64,000 nucleotides of DNA from Natrinema hispanicum (GCF_900111485.1 NZ_FOIC01000002.1:248001-312000); one strand, 5' to 3'; counted from the stretch's first letter, positions 8,981 through 18,614 are shown. The notes: generated by a model not told the origin, from the letters alone. Numbers and translations are program-made.

Positions 8981-10042
8981 TTAGTCGATAACGCCTGTTT
9001 TGTGTGCTACGTCTCGAGCCGCCTGCTCGTTCATTCCGTTGCCAAGAATCGTATAGCGATCACGGATCTCGTGGCAGGTCGTCAGGGCCTCGACGATCGT
9101 CTCGTCGTCGATGCCGAGTTCGGCGGCGGTCGTCGGCGCGTCGATGCTCGCGAGCGCGTCGCGAATGTCCCGCCAGAGCCCGTCCTCACCCTGATGGAGG
9201 TAGGCAGTCATGATCGAGCCGATGCCGACCTGGTGGCCGTGTAAGGCCGCGCCGGGTGCTAGCCGGTCGAGCTGATGTGAAAAGAGGTGTTCGGCCCCGC
9301 TGGCGGGCCGTGAGGAGCCGGCGATGCTCATCGCGACACCGGAGGACATCAGCGCCTTGGTGACGACCCAAGCCGACTCCTCGAGCCCCGGCCGGATGAG
9401 ATCCGCGTTGCCCACGAGGATTTCGGCGGTCATCTCGGAGAGTGCGGCTGCATACTCGGAGAACTCGACGTCTTGCAGTCGCTTGGCGAGTCGCCAGTCC
9501 ATTACCGCGGTGTAGTTCGAGATGATGTCAGCACAGCCGGCGGTCGTCAGCTCCCACGGCGCGTCCGCGAGGATACCAGTGTCGGCGACGACCGCAAGCG
9601 GCGGCTCGGCGGCGACGCTGTGGCGGGAGTCACCGTTCGGGACGGACCCGCGATTGCTGACGATCCCGTCGTGGCTCGCTGCGGTCGGCACGGAACAAAA
9701 ACCCATATTGAGGTGATAGCTGGCCAGTTTCGCGATATCGATGGCCTTGCCGCCGCCGATGCCGACGAGATAGGAGACGTCCTCGTCCTCGGCGACGTCG
9801 ATCACCCGCTCGACGGCGTCGAACGTCGCCTTCTCAACCGTCACCATCGCCGGCTCGATCCCGGCGGCCTCGAAGTCGGCCGCGATGGGGTCGGCGGCGA
9901 CCGCTCGAGGCGTCGGACTCGTGACGAACAGTGGTCGCCCCTGTAGATGGAGGTCATCGATTACGTCGAGGACCTCGCTACGAACGCCGTGGCCGACGAC
10001 GACGTTTCGCGGGAGGCGGATCCACGTCGACTTCTCGAACAT
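8981..10042 (-). CDS. egsA: sn-Glycerol-1-phosphate dehydrogenase
   Basis: 353-residue NAD(P)-dependent enzyme that reduces dihydroxyacetone phosphate to sn-glycerol-1-phosphate, the backbone that defines archaeal membrane lipids. Family features: the dinucleotide loop GIGGGKAIDIAKL, the substrate region FCSVPTAASHDGI, and zinc ligands in AGCADIIS, GAEHLFSH and LHGHQVGIG. Length matches archaeal EgsA (about 350). It is transcribed convergently with the S9 peptidase. The gene is normally essential and single-copy, which supports a chromosomal origin. Confidence 0.96.
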   Translation of the reverse strand: MFEKSTWIRLPRNVVVGHGVRSEVLDVIDDLHLQGRPLFVTSPTPRAVAADPIAADFEAAGIEPAMVTVEKATFDAVERVIDVAEDEDVSYLVGIGGGKAIDIAKLASYHLNMGFCSVPTAASHDGIVSNRGSVPNGDSRHSVAAEPPLAVVADTGILADAPWELTTAGCADIISNYTAVMDWRLAKRLQDVEFSEYAAALSEMTAEILVGNADLIRPGLEESAWVVTKALMSSGVAMSIAGSSRPASGAEHLFSHQLDRLAPGAALHGHQVGIGSIMTAYLHQGEDGLWRDIRDALASIDAPTTAAELGIDDETIVEALTTCHEIRDRYTILGNGMNEQAARDVAHKTGVID

Positions 10043-10169
10043 ACTGGTTCTGACACACCCCTAGGTCATGTGTTTTTCCTCGTCGCACTGCCCGCTGGCT
10101 GGGAAGCGGCATGCAGCGACGAACTGCCTGCATGTCAATCAGGACCCGAATTCGCGTCAATTGAGTGTA

Positions 10170-10175
10170 TTTATC
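10170..10175 (+). promoter_or_regulatory. TATA-like box for the M48-like gene
   Basis: TTTATC in an AT-rich stretch, 25 nt before the ATG at 10200, fits a leaderless promoter. Confidence 0.5.
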
Positions 10176-10199
10176 AACTAATTAGCCACAAGCAAAAAT

Positions 10200-11285
10200 A
10201 TGATTATGACACTCACGCTCTGGCTTGGCCTGCTCGTCGCCAGCTACGGTGCTGGGCGCGTGTACGGGTGGTACACGATCCGGAAGGGCGGGAACGATGA
10301 TCGGCGATCGCGTGGGACGTACCGACTCCTCGGCGTCGTCGGCATCACAGCGCTCCTCGTCCTCGCGTTTTCCGGCTTCATCGGTGCGACCGAGGCAGCC
10401 CTCTCGTCGCTCCATCCAGCAGTGGTCGGCGGCCTCGCGACGCCGCTGGCCTGGGTTCCAACGGCAGCTGGAACGATTATCGCAGTTCTGATTACGTATC
10501 TCGGCGTCTTTCCATCCGTTCGCAAACGACGCGACCTCGAGATCAGCGCCGCGGTGGCAGTCGCCCGGCTCGGAAAGTACCTCGTCGCGCTCACGATCAT
10601 CTGTCTGATTTCGATTGCACCCCTCGCAGCGCTTCTTGGTGCCTCGGAGCCGTCGCCATGGTTGATTCCGGTCCTGTTCGTCGGCTTCGTCGTCGGCACC
10701 TACGGCTGGTCGCTGTCTCGCGTTCGGCTCTCGCAGACGATCTCCGAGCCGACGGCCGAGCAACGGCGGCGGCTCGAGGCCGCGGTCGACCGTGTCGGGC
10801 TGACTGCGACGGTCGCCGGCGTCATTCCGGGTAAGGGAATGGAACTGGCAAGACTCTATCTCGATGGGGCACCCAGGAACCGGCGGCTGTACGCAACCGA
10901 CTACGCGTTCGACGTCTGTGGTGATGACGAGCTGACAGCACTGTGTGCGCGCGTCGACGCTGCCGATGCGTTTCGGCTCCTCGAGCGACGGTCCCTCGTC
11001 ATGGCGTTTCTCACGGCACTCGTCGTGACGCTGACCGTCTGGCTGTCGCTGCTCGTCTCGCTTGCCGGCCTGCTCATCACGTGGCCGCTGCTCACGTGGC
11101 ACCTCCAGCGATGTGAGTTCGCTGCCGACCGTCGGGCGGCTCGAGCGGTCGGTGCTGATACCCTCGCGAGCGTCTACGAAGCGTCTTCGGACGTGACTGA
11201 CGAGCGAAGTCGGTTCCACGAACGGCTCGCGGCGCGGCCGTCGACGGCGCGACGAGTCGAGCGACTCAGACAGCTGCAGTCCTAA
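10200..11285 (+). CDS. M48-like membrane protein lacking the HExxH zinc site (pseudo-peptidase)
   Basis: 361 residues with about six membrane segments arranged as in Ste24/HtpX-type M48 peptidases: a large N-terminal membrane part, a short soluble segment, a helix pair, then a C-terminal arginine-rich tail. The region equivalent to 'DDEL-AV-AHELAH' reads GDDELTALCARVDAADAF, so HExxH (expected at 251-255) is RVDAA. The distal element CEFAADRRAARAVG, which normally supplies the third zinc ligand, is kept. This suggests a non-catalytic homologue, perhaps a regulator or scaffold. The ATG at 10206 is an alternative start. Confidence 0.7.
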   Translation: MIMTLTLWLGLLVASYGAGRVYGWYTIRKGGNDDRRSRGTYRLLGVVGITALLVLAFSGFIGATEAALSSLHPAVVGGLATPLAWVPTAAGTIIAVLITYLGVFPSVRKRRDLEISAAVAVARLGKYLVALTIICLISIAPLAALLGASEPSPWLIPVLFVGFVVGTYGWSLSRVRLSQTISEPTAEQRRRLEAAVDRVGLTATVAGVIPGKGMELARLYLDGAPRNRRLYATDYAFDVCGDDELTALCARVDAADAFRLLERRSLVMAFLTALVVTLTVWLSLLVSLAGLLITWPLLTWHLQRCEFAADRRAARAVGADTLASVYEASSDVTDERSRFHERLAARPSTARRVERLRQLQS

Positions 11286-11461
11286 AGCCGTGGGAGTCTC
11301 CCCATCCAGGATCGCTCGCGGTATCGGGGCTCCTCGGGCGACAGTCTCCGGTAGCCCATGGCGTTCGATACCGTGTGCAGTTTTATCAATGACGATTCTT
11401 TGTTTACTATCCTGCGGTTGTATTTGGTCATACGTAAATAGCTTCGGCGCAAAACGCTCGT

Positions 11462-11599
11462 ATGAGCGACTCCGAACCCAGGGACCCGATTACTGGCGTT
11501 CCGATCGACGACCCCGACGTTCCCGTCTACATGCCTGGCACGCCGACCGGTTCGTTTCTGCGATTTCTCGAGCGGGCCGTCGACGTACTGCGCCGCTGA
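11462..11599 (+). CDS. 45-residue conserved-looking small protein
   Basis: Short ORF beginning MSDSEPRDPITGVPIDDPDV and ending in SFLRFLERAVDVLRR. The Pro/Asp-rich start and basic amphipathic end, with high third-position GC, favour a real gene over chance. It could be a small membrane-peripheral or DNA-associated protein. I do not recognise a family. It sits in the spacer before the zinc-finger KaiC-like gene. Confidence 0.55.
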   Translation: MSDSEPRDPITGVPIDDPDVPVYMPGTPTGSFLRFLERAVDVLRR

Positions 11600-11703
11600 T
11601 GGCCGCTCCCACGCAATCGAATCATATACTGACTGTCGATCGGTTAGTGGAGTGACCAACGGGGAAGGGTTCTTTTGACCCCACCGTGGTAGAGCGCGTC
11701 GAC

Positions 11704-12708
11704 ATGTCTGATCAGCACTGGCCCGAGCGCACAGCGGAGTATCCACTCGAGTGTGACCACTGTCACTATCCGATCCCTGGCGATCCCGTCGCCAGCGACG
11801 ACGGCCGCTACTGTTCGGTTGCCTGCCGCGAGGCCGACGACAACACGACACTGCCCGATCCACAGGCCTACAAACGGGTCGTAACGGGAGTCGAGCCGAT
11901 CGACTCGCTCGTCCCCAACGGCATCCCCGCCGACTCGTTTCTCCTGCTCTCGGGCGACGAAGGGACCAGCCGGGCCGAACTCGGGATCGAACTCGTCTGG
12001 CGCGCCTTAGAGCGCGGCGAACCCGCCGTTGTCGTCTCGCTTGCGAATCCGCCGACGGCGACGCTCGAGCGCTTTTATCAGAACGGCTGGAACGTTCTGC
12101 CGGCCCTCGAGAACGGTCGGCTACGGATCATCGACTGCTATACCCACCGGCTCGACGACCGAGACGGATTCAGGGCCCAGCGCACCGAGTGGCCGACGTT
12201 TCTCGGCGAGGCGGCCGCAGACGCGATCGTCGAGGTGCGCGATCCGAGCGACCGCAGCGAGGTGACCCACAGTCTCGTCGGCGCGCTCGACGACCTCGAG
12301 ATGAGCGAGACCGGGCTCGTCACGATCGACTCGCTGGACGAACTCGAGCGAGTCTTTCAGGACCGGCAGGTCCACGATTTCGTCGAAGAGATCCGAGCGA
12401 CGGTCTGTAAGGCACGGTTCGTCCCGATCGTCGCCGCTGCGTCGACGGCAGACGAAGACGACATTCCCGAAGCCGAGTACGTGTTCGACGGCATCGTCGA
12501 TCTGCGGCTGACAGAGCAGCGAGCACCGAACACCCGGCACAAACAGCTCGCCATTCGGAAGCTGATCGGTGCCCAGTTTCTCCCCCAGTGGATCCAGTAC
12601 GATCACGAACCGGCTCGAGGACTGTTCGCAGCCAGCCCGAACACAGGACGGAACACACAGCAGGGGTACGAGGTCGGGACCGAGCTGTCACAGCCGGACC
12701 GGCCTTAA
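11704..12708 (+). CDS. KaiC/RadA-like protein with N-terminal zinc finger and degenerate Walker A ('HTR-like')
   Basis: 334 residues. The N terminus has a treble-clef-like zinc motif (C17-x2-C20 ... C37-x3-C41; YCSVACREAD). A RecA/KaiC-like domain follows, from VVTGVEPIDSLVPNGIPADS. The P-loop position reads SGDEGTSRAELG, where Arg90 replaces the Walker lysine and Ala follows. The Walker-B-like strand is GLVTIDSLDEL. Such haloarchaeal proteins are often annotated 'HTR-like' or RAD55-family. Loss of the lysine suggests weak or no ATP hydrolysis and a sensing or scaffolding role. ATG 11704 is chosen over GTG 11686, which would only add six residues. Confidence 0.8.
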   Translation: MSDQHWPERTAEYPLECDHCHYPIPGDPVASDDGRYCSVACREADDNTTLPDPQAYKRVVTGVEPIDSLVPNGIPADSFLLLSGDEGTSRAELGIELVWRALERGEPAVVVSLANPPTATLERFYQNGWNVLPALENGRLRIIDCYTHRLDDRDGFRAQRTEWPTFLGEAAADAIVEVRDPSDRSEVTHSLVGALDDLEMSETGLVTIDSLDELERVFQDRQVHDFVEEIRATVCKARFVPIVAAASTADEDDIPEAEYVFDGIVDLRLTEQRAPNTRHKQLAIRKLIGAQFLPQWIQYDHEPARGLFAASPNTGRNTQQGYEVGTELSQPDRP

Positions 12709-12888
12709 CGGCTCGAGGCGGGCCAGCACCCGTCACGTTCACGAGTGCGGAGCGATCACCGACGACGATCGGGTCCACGACGAGCCGAGTCAGTCCCGGT
12801 AGCGCCCCCTGTCACCGGATGGTCTCCGCCGCTGTCAGTGCGAGTCGAAATCGCGCCCGTTTTTCCGTCGCTTACCCGACCGTTCCAT

Positions 12889-13305
12889 ATGAGCGGCACG
12901 TACGTTCTCGTAATCGACGTTCCCAAGACGACGAGTTTCGATGTCGGTGCGCTTGGCGAGCGCACGTTCGAGGCCGGCACGTACGCCTACGTCGGCAGCG
13001 CGTTCGGTCCAGGCGGCTTCAGTCGCGTCGAGCGCCACCGCGAACTCGCTGCCGGCGAGCGTGACACGCGCCACTGGCACATCGACTACCTGCTCGGCCG
13101 GCCGGCGACGACCCTCGAGACCGCGATCATCTTCCCGGACGCCGATCGGGAGTGTGAACTGGCCGCGCAGTTGCCGGGCACACCGGTCGACGGCTTCGGA
13201 GCTTCAGACTGTGAGTGCGCAGGGCATCTACTCGCCGTGCCGGACGCCGAGACCGTCCGCGAGGCGGCGGTCAACGCTGGCGGTCTCGTCGACGAGAAGT
13301 CGTGA
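12889..13305 (+). CDS. DUF123 (GIY-YIG-like) protein
   Basis: 138-residue protein of the DUF123/UPF0124 family, a compact relative of GIY-YIG endonucleases. GTYAYVGSAFGPGG is the GIY-YIG-like core, followed by the RVERHR helix; HWHIDYLLGRPA and CECAGHLLAV complete the family pattern. Function is unproven in any archaeon; nuclease or DNA/RNA binding is inferred. The start was set at MSGTYVLVIDVP, where homology begins. No partner gene is evident. Confidence 0.85.
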   Translation: MSGTYVLVIDVPKTTSFDVGALGERTFEAGTYAYVGSAFGPGGFSRVERHRELAAGERDTRHWHIDYLLGRPATTLETAIIFPDADRECELAAQLPGTPVDGFGASDCECAGHLLAVPDAETVREAAVNAGGLVDEKS

Positions 13306-13350
13306 AAATCGGGCCCGTGAGTTATTACCAATGCGTGTGAATCGGCACCT

Positions 13351-13956
13351 ATGACCGACACCGATTCCGAGCCCGGTACCGATCCGCAACTCAACGACGA
13401 CGCGATGGAGCGATTCCCCGTCCCCGCGTTCGAAGACCTTCCCGAGGACCTTCAGGAGCGGATCGCCGAGGAAACCGAGCGTTCCGGCTTCACCCCAAAC
13501 GTGTTCTCGGCGTTCGCGTACAAACCCTCCCACTTCCGAGCCTTTTTCCAGTATCACGACGCGCTCGTCGAGGACACCGCCTTAGCGCGCGAGGAGATCG
13601 AGATGATCGTCGTCGCCGTCTCCGGTGTCAACCACTGTTACTACTGTAACGTCGCCCACGGCGCGCTCGTGCGCATCTACGCCGAAGACCCGACGCTGGC
13701 CGACCAGTTGGTCGCGAACTACCGGACCGCGGATATCAACGAGGCCCATCGAACGATGCTCGACGTTGCGGTCAAACTCACTGAGCGGCCGACAGAGGTC
13801 GAACCGGCCGACTTCGAGGCGCTGCGCGAAGCCGGGTTCAGCGAGGAAGCGATCTGGGATATCGGGGCTGTCGCCGCCTTCTACAACCTCAGCAATCGCA
13901 TGGCGATGTTCGCAGAGATGCAACCCAACGACGAGTTCCACACGCTCGGCCGATAA
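13351..13956 (+). CDS. Peroxidase-related AhpD/carboxymuconolactone-decarboxylase-like protein
   Basis: 201 residues, all-alpha AhpD-like fold. The redox motif C-x2-C with downstream His is visible as HCYYCNVAHG, matching the 'peroxidase-related enzyme' subgroup. It probably acts in thiol-dependent peroxide defence in the cytoplasm; the electron donor is unknown. The N-terminal 25 residues are acidic and variable. It is a monocistronic-looking gene ending before the convergent glutamate synthase. Confidence 0.88.
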   Translation: MTDTDSEPGTDPQLNDDAMERFPVPAFEDLPEDLQERIAEETERSGFTPNVFSAFAYKPSHFRAFFQYHDALVEDTALAREEIEMIVVAVSGVNHCYYCNVAHGALVRIYAEDPTLADQLVANYRTADINEAHRTMLDVAVKLTERPTEVEPADFEALREAGFSEEAIWDIGAVAAFYNLSNRMAMFAEMQPNDEFHTLGR

Positions 13957-14060
13957 CTCGAGCCGACTCGTTGCAGACGGATCCCGTCAGTCCGTGCCGG
14001 CACATCCGCAGCCTTGCCCCGCACTGCGGTTGCACCGATAAACCGTTACAGCAGCCCGTC

Positions 14061-17000
14061 TCAGTCGTCGCTCGCCGCAAAGCTGGCCGACTCGGTCGCG
14101 ATATTGGCCTCTGGCGTGCCGGGCAGTTCGTTGCGGACGTCGTCCGATCCCTGCTCGGAAATCGCCTCCGCGTAGGCTTCGGGCATGACCTTCACGACAG
14201 CCTCGAGCGTGTGCTCCCACTCGTTGAGGAGCTGTTGCCCGCGCTCGGAGCCGGTGTAGGCGACGTGGTTTTCGACGAGCCGTCGAAGCATCTGCTCGTC
14301 TTTTTCCTCGAGGTCGTCGTGCAGCGAGACCATCCCGGTGTTGGCCTTCGCCGCAAAGTCGTCGTCGGGGTCGTAGACGTAGGCGACACCCCCAGACATG
14401 CCGGCCGCGAAGTTCGTGCCGGTGTCGCCGAGCACGGCGACGACGCCGCCGGTCATGTACTCACAGCCGTGGTCGCCGACGCCCTCGACGACGGCCTTCG
14501 CGCCGGAGTTGCGGACGGCGAAGCGCTCGCCGGCGACGCCGTTGACGTACAGTTGACCGTTGGTCGCGCCGTAAAGTGCGACATTGCCGATCGCGACGTT
14601 GTCGGTCGGGTCGTAGGCAGCAGTCTCGGGCGTGCGGATCGTCAGTTTGCCACCCGAGAGCCCCTTGCCGACGTAGTCGTTGGCGCTGCCATCGAGGTGC
14701 ATCGAAACGCCGCTGGCGAGGAACGCGCCGAAGCTCTGCCCGGCCGTGCCCTCGAGGTCGACGGTGATCGTGTCCTCGGGAAGTCCGGGTTCGCCGTAGC
14801 GGTCGGTGATCCGGTTCGAGAGCATCGCACCGACGGTGCGGTCGACGTTCGTTACCTCGGCCTCGAGCGAGACCGGATCCTGATTCTCGATGGCGTCGGC
14901 CGCGGCCGCAATGAAGTCGCGGTCGAGTTGCTCTTCGAGTTCGTGGTCCTGCTCGCGGAGCTTCCGTCGGACCTCGCTGCCGGGGTCAGCAAGCACCGCC
15001 GAGAGGTCGACGTTGCGGGCCTTCGGGTGGTCGACATCGTCGCGCTGTTCCAGAACGTCGACGTGGCCGATCATCTCGTCGAGCGTCTCGAATCCGAGTT
15101 CGGCCATGAGTTCGCGCAGTTCCTGCGCGATGAACGTCATGTAGTTGATGACGTGTTCGGGCTCGCCGGGGAAGCGCTTCCGCAGGTCCTCGCGCTGGGT
15201 GGCGACGCCGACCGGGCAGGTGTTGTTGTGACACTGCCGGGCCATCACACAGCCCGAGGTCACGAGGCTGGCAGTCCCGAAGACGTACTCCTCGGCACCC
15301 AGCAGGGCGGCGACGGCGACGTCACGACCGGTTTTCATCCCGCCGTCGGCCGAGACGCGGATGCGGTCGCGCAGGCCGGTCTGACAGAGCATCTGGTTGG
15401 CCTCGGCGAGACCGAGCTCCCACGGGAGGCCGGCGTTTTTGATCGAGGTGCGCGGCGACGCACCCGTCCCGCCGGAGTGGCCCGAGATGTGGACCACGTC
15501 GGCGTTCGCCTTCGCGACACCCGCCGCGACCGTGCCGATGCCGGCCTCACTGACGAGCTTGACGTTGATGTCGGCCTCCTCGTTGGCCGCCTTGAGATCG
15601 AAGATCAGCTGTTTGAGGTCCTCGATCGAGTAGATGTCGTGCAGCGGCGGCGGCGAGATCAGGCCCACGCCGGGCGTCGACTTACGCACGTGGGCGATCA
15701 TCTCGTTGACCTTCTCGCCGGGGAGGTGGCCGCCCTCACCGGGCTTGCTCCCTTGGGCCATCTTGATCTGCAGTTCGTCGGCACTCGAGAGGTACGTCGA
15801 CGTAACCCCGAACCGTCCCGAGGCGACTTGCTTGACGTTACACTCCTTTTCGGTGCCGAAGCGTTCCGGCGGCTCACCGCCCTCGCCTGAATTGCTCTTG
15901 CCGCCAATACGGTTCATCGCGATCGAGTTGTTCTCGTGGGCTTCCGGCGAGAGCGAGCCGAGACTCATCGCCGCGGTCGAGAACCGCTGGACGATGTCCG
16001 TGATCGGCTCGACGTCCTCGAGTGGGACCGGATCGCGGTCGGAGTCGAACTCGAGCAGGCCGCGAAGGGTCTGAAGGTTCTGTTGCTGGTCGTTGATTTG
16101 GTCGGCGAAATCCTGATAGCGCTCGTAGTCGTTCGAGCGGACGGCCTGCTGGAGCGCGCCGACGGTCTGTGGGTTCCACTGGTGGTGGATCCCCTCCGAG
16201 CGGTGCTCGAACTCGCCGTGGCGGGTAAGATCGGGTTCGTCGCCGTCGTCGAACGCGGTCGCGTGGCGCTCGCGGAGGTCTTCTTCGATTTCGGCGAGGC
16301 CGATCCCCTCGGTGCGGTTCTCGGTGCCCTCGAAGTACTCCGCGACGAGGTCGGAGTCGAGACCGACGGCCTCGAAGATCTGTGCGCCCTGGTAGCTCTC
16401 GACCGTCGAGATCCCCATCTTGGCCATGATCTTCAATAGCCCGTCCTCGACTGCGCCGACGTAGGCGTCGATGGCGACCTCGGCGTCCGCGCCGTCAGGG
16501 CCGGCGGTGAGGTCTTCGATCGTCTGGTAGGCCAGGTACGGGTTGACCGCGCCCGCGCCGTAGCCGACCAGCGTCGCGAAGTGGTGGACGGTTCGCGGGT
16601 CAGCGGACTCGACGACGAGGCCGACGTGATTTCGCAGCCCGTTGCGCACGAGGTGATGATGGACGGCACCCGTCGCCAGCAGGCTCGGGATCGCAATCCG
16701 GTCGTCGTCGACGCTGCGGTCCGAGAGGACGATCACGTCGTGGCCGTCCTCGATGGCGGCGACCGTGTCCGCGCGGACGCGTTCGATCGCCGCCTCGAGA
16801 CCGGCCCCAAGTTCGTCGGTTTCGGGCTCGTAGGTGATGTCGATCGTCGCGGCCGTGATGCCGTTGGCCGAACAGTCGCGGATCGATGCGAGTTCGGCGT
16901 CCGTCAGGACCGGCGAGTCGAGGACGAGCTGGCGGGCGTGTGCGGGCGACTCATCGAGGAGGTTGCGCTGGACGCCCAGTCGCGACTCCATCGAGGTGAC

Positions 17001-18614
17001 CAGTTCTTCGCGAATGTAGTCCAGCGGCGGGTTCGTGACCTGTGCGAACAGCTGTTTGAAATACGAGAACAGCGGCCGGTTGTACTCGGTGAGCACCGAC
17101 AGCGGCGTGTCGTCGCCCATCGAGCCGACGGGATCTTTCCCTTTCTTGGTCATCGGCTCGATCAGGTTCTCGAGTTCGTCGTGGGTGTACCCGAACGCGG
17201 CCTGGTAGTCACGCAGGCCGTCGACGGTCACTTGGGGCGTGCGGTCGTCCGTCGTCTGGATGTCGTCGAGGTGGACCTGTTCCTGGGCGACCCACTCGCC
17301 GTAGCGATCGTCGGTCAGATCTTCGAAAACTTCCTCGTCAGGAATGACGCGGCCCTCGTTCGGATCGGCGAGGAACAGTTGGCCGGGCTTGAGGCGGCCG
17401 CGCTCTTCGATCTCTGCCGGATCGGTCTCGAGCGCACCGGCCTCGCTGGCCATGATCAGACGGTTGTCAGTCGTGACGTCGTACCGGCACGGTCGCAGCC
17501 CGTTGCGATCGAGCACTGCGCCGACGCGTTCGCCGTCGGTCGCCGCGACGAGGGCGGGACCGTCCCACGGCTCGACCAGCGAGGCATGGAAGTCGTACCA
17601 GTCCTTGCGGTCAGCGTCCATCGCGTCATCGCCGCGCCAGGCCTCGGGAACGAGCATGCGCAGCGCGTGCTCTAAGTCCCGGCCGTCCTGCATCAGGAGT
17701 TCGAGCGCGTTGTCGACGCTCGCAGTGTCCGATTGGTCGGGATCGTCGATGATCGGCTTGACCGCCTCGAGATCCTCTAAGACCTCGCTCTCGAGGTCGG
17801 TCTCGCGGGCGCGCATCCAGTTGATGTTGCCCTGAATGGTGTTGAACTCGCCGTTGTGGATGATGTTTCGGTATGGGTGGGCGAGGTGCCACGCCCCGAG
17901 CGTGTTCGTCGAGAACCGCTCGTGGACCATGGCGAACGTCGAGTCCATCCGTTCGTCGGTCAGGTCGGGGTAGTAAGACGGAACCTGCTCGCCTTTCAGC
18001 AGTCCCTTGTAGACGACGGTATCCGAATCGAGAGAAACGACGTAGAAGCGCTCTTTGTTCTCGATATCAGCCGTTTCAACCTTGTTCTCGAGCGCGCGTC
18101 GTGCGACGTAGAGCCGGCGGTCGAAGTCGTCACCGGAGATGTCATCGTCGGGCGTGACGACGACTTGCCAGACGTCCGGTTCAGAGTCGACGGCCGTCTT
18201 CCCGAGGTCGTCGTTGTTCGTCGGGACGTCTCGCCACTCGAGCACCGAGAGGTCGTAGGTATCGAAGGTGTCCTCGACGAGCGAGATGAGCGCCTCGCGG
18301 GCCGCGTCATCCTGTGGGAGAAAGAGCGAGCCGACGGCGTAGGTATCCGGCAGCGAAGCCTCGAGGACGTCCTGGAAGAACGAATCGGGCGTCTGGAGCA
18401 TGATTCCGGCCCCGTCGCCGGTGTCTTTCTCCGCACCGGTCGTCCCGCGATGTTCGAGGTTTCGAAGCAACTCGAGGCCGTCGGCGACGACGTCGTGGCC
18501 GCCGTCTCCGTCGAGATCCATGACGACGCCGACGCCGCAGTTCGACCGCGCGTCCATGGGGTCGGCGAGCCCCTGTGAACGCCCAGTCGATGGCGTGAGA
18601 TGTGGCTGTGACAT
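14061..18614 (-). CDS. gltB: Glutamate synthase large subunit
   Basis: 1517 residues, all domains of GOGAT alpha. An N-terminal class-II glutaminase follows a 25-residue propeptide (DARSNCGVGVV, Cys26 as the likely N-terminal nucleophile). Then come the central domain, the FMN synthase domain with a 3Fe-4S cysteine cluster (CVMARQCHNNTC, about residues 1118-1131), and a C-terminal glycine-rich GXGXG helix domain. It makes two glutamates from glutamine and 2-oxoglutarate. No gltD is adjacent, so it may use ferredoxin or a distant small subunit. A CTTATAGCT box about 20-28 nt upstream implies leaderless transcription. Confidence 0.96.
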   Translation of the reverse strand: MSQPHLTPSTGRSQGLADPMDARSNCGVGVVMDLDGDGGHDVVADGLELLRNLEHRGTTGAEKDTGDGAGIMLQTPDSFFQDVLEASLPDTYAVGSLFLPQDDAAREALISLVEDTFDTYDLSVLEWRDVPTNNDDLGKTAVDSEPDVWQVVVTPDDDISGDDFDRRLYVARRALENKVETADIENKERFYVVSLDSDTVVYKGLLKGEQVPSYYPDLTDERMDSTFAMVHERFSTNTLGAWHLAHPYRNIIHNGEFNTIQGNINWMRARETDLESEVLEDLEAVKPIIDDPDQSDTASVDNALELLMQDGRDLEHALRMLVPEAWRGDDAMDADRKDWYDFHASLVEPWDGPALVAATDGERVGAVLDRNGLRPCRYDVTTDNRLIMASEAGALETDPAEIEERGRLKPGQLFLADPNEGRVIPDEEVFEDLTDDRYGEWVAQEQVHLDDIQTTDDRTPQVTVDGLRDYQAAFGYTHDELENLIEPMTKKGKDPVGSMGDDTPLSVLTEYNRPLFSYFKQLFAQVTNPPLDYIREELVTSMESRLGVQRNLLDESPAHARQLVLDSPVLTDAELASIRDCSANGITAATIDITYEPETDELGAGLEAAIERVRADTVAAIEDGHDVIVLSDRSVDDDRIAIPSLLATGAVHHHLVRNGLRNHVGLVVESADPRTVHHFATLVGYGAGAVNPYLAYQTIEDLTAGPDGADAEVAIDAYVGAVEDGLLKIMAKMGISTVESYQGAQIFEAVGLDSDLVAEYFEGTENRTEGIGLAEIEEDLRERHATAFDDGDEPDLTRHGEFEHRSEGIHHQWNPQTVGALQQAVRSNDYERYQDFADQINDQQQNLQTLRGLLEFDSDRDPVPLEDVEPITDIVQRFSTAAMSLGSLSPEAHENNSIAMNRIGGKSNSGEGGEPPERFGTEKECNVKQVASGRFGVTSTYLSSADELQIKMAQGSKPGEGGHLPGEKVNEMIAHVRKSTPGVGLISPPPLHDIYSIEDLKQLIFDLKAANEEADINVKLVSEAGIGTVAAGVAKANADVVHISGHSGGTGASPRTSIKNAGLPWELGLAEANQMLCQTGLRDRIRVSADGGMKTGRDVAVAALLGAEEYVFGTASLVTSGCVMARQCHNNTCPVGVATQREDLRKRFPGEPEHVINYMTFIAQELRELMAELGFETLDEMIGHVDVLEQRDDVDHPKARNVDLSAVLADPGSEVRRKLREQDHELEEQLDRDFIAAAADAIENQDPVSLEAEVTNVDRTVGAMLSNRITDRYGEPGLPEDTITVDLEGTAGQSFGAFLASGVSMHLDGSANDYVGKGLSGGKLTIRTPETAAYDPTDNVAIGNVALYGATNGQLYVNGVAGERFAVRNSGAKAVVEGVGDHGCEYMTGGVVAVLGDTGTNFAAGMSGGVAYVYDPDDDFAAKANTGMVSLHDDLEEKDEQMLRRLVENHVAYTGSERGQQLLNEWEHTLEAVVKVMPEAYAEAISEQGSDDVRNELPGTPEANIATESASFAASDD

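Noticed and set aside
13971-15890. A 639-codon open frame on the plus strand antisense to gltB
   Set aside because: It mirrors the real glutamate synthase gene; high-GC haloarchaeal genes produce long open antisense frames, and the translation has no recognisable domain.
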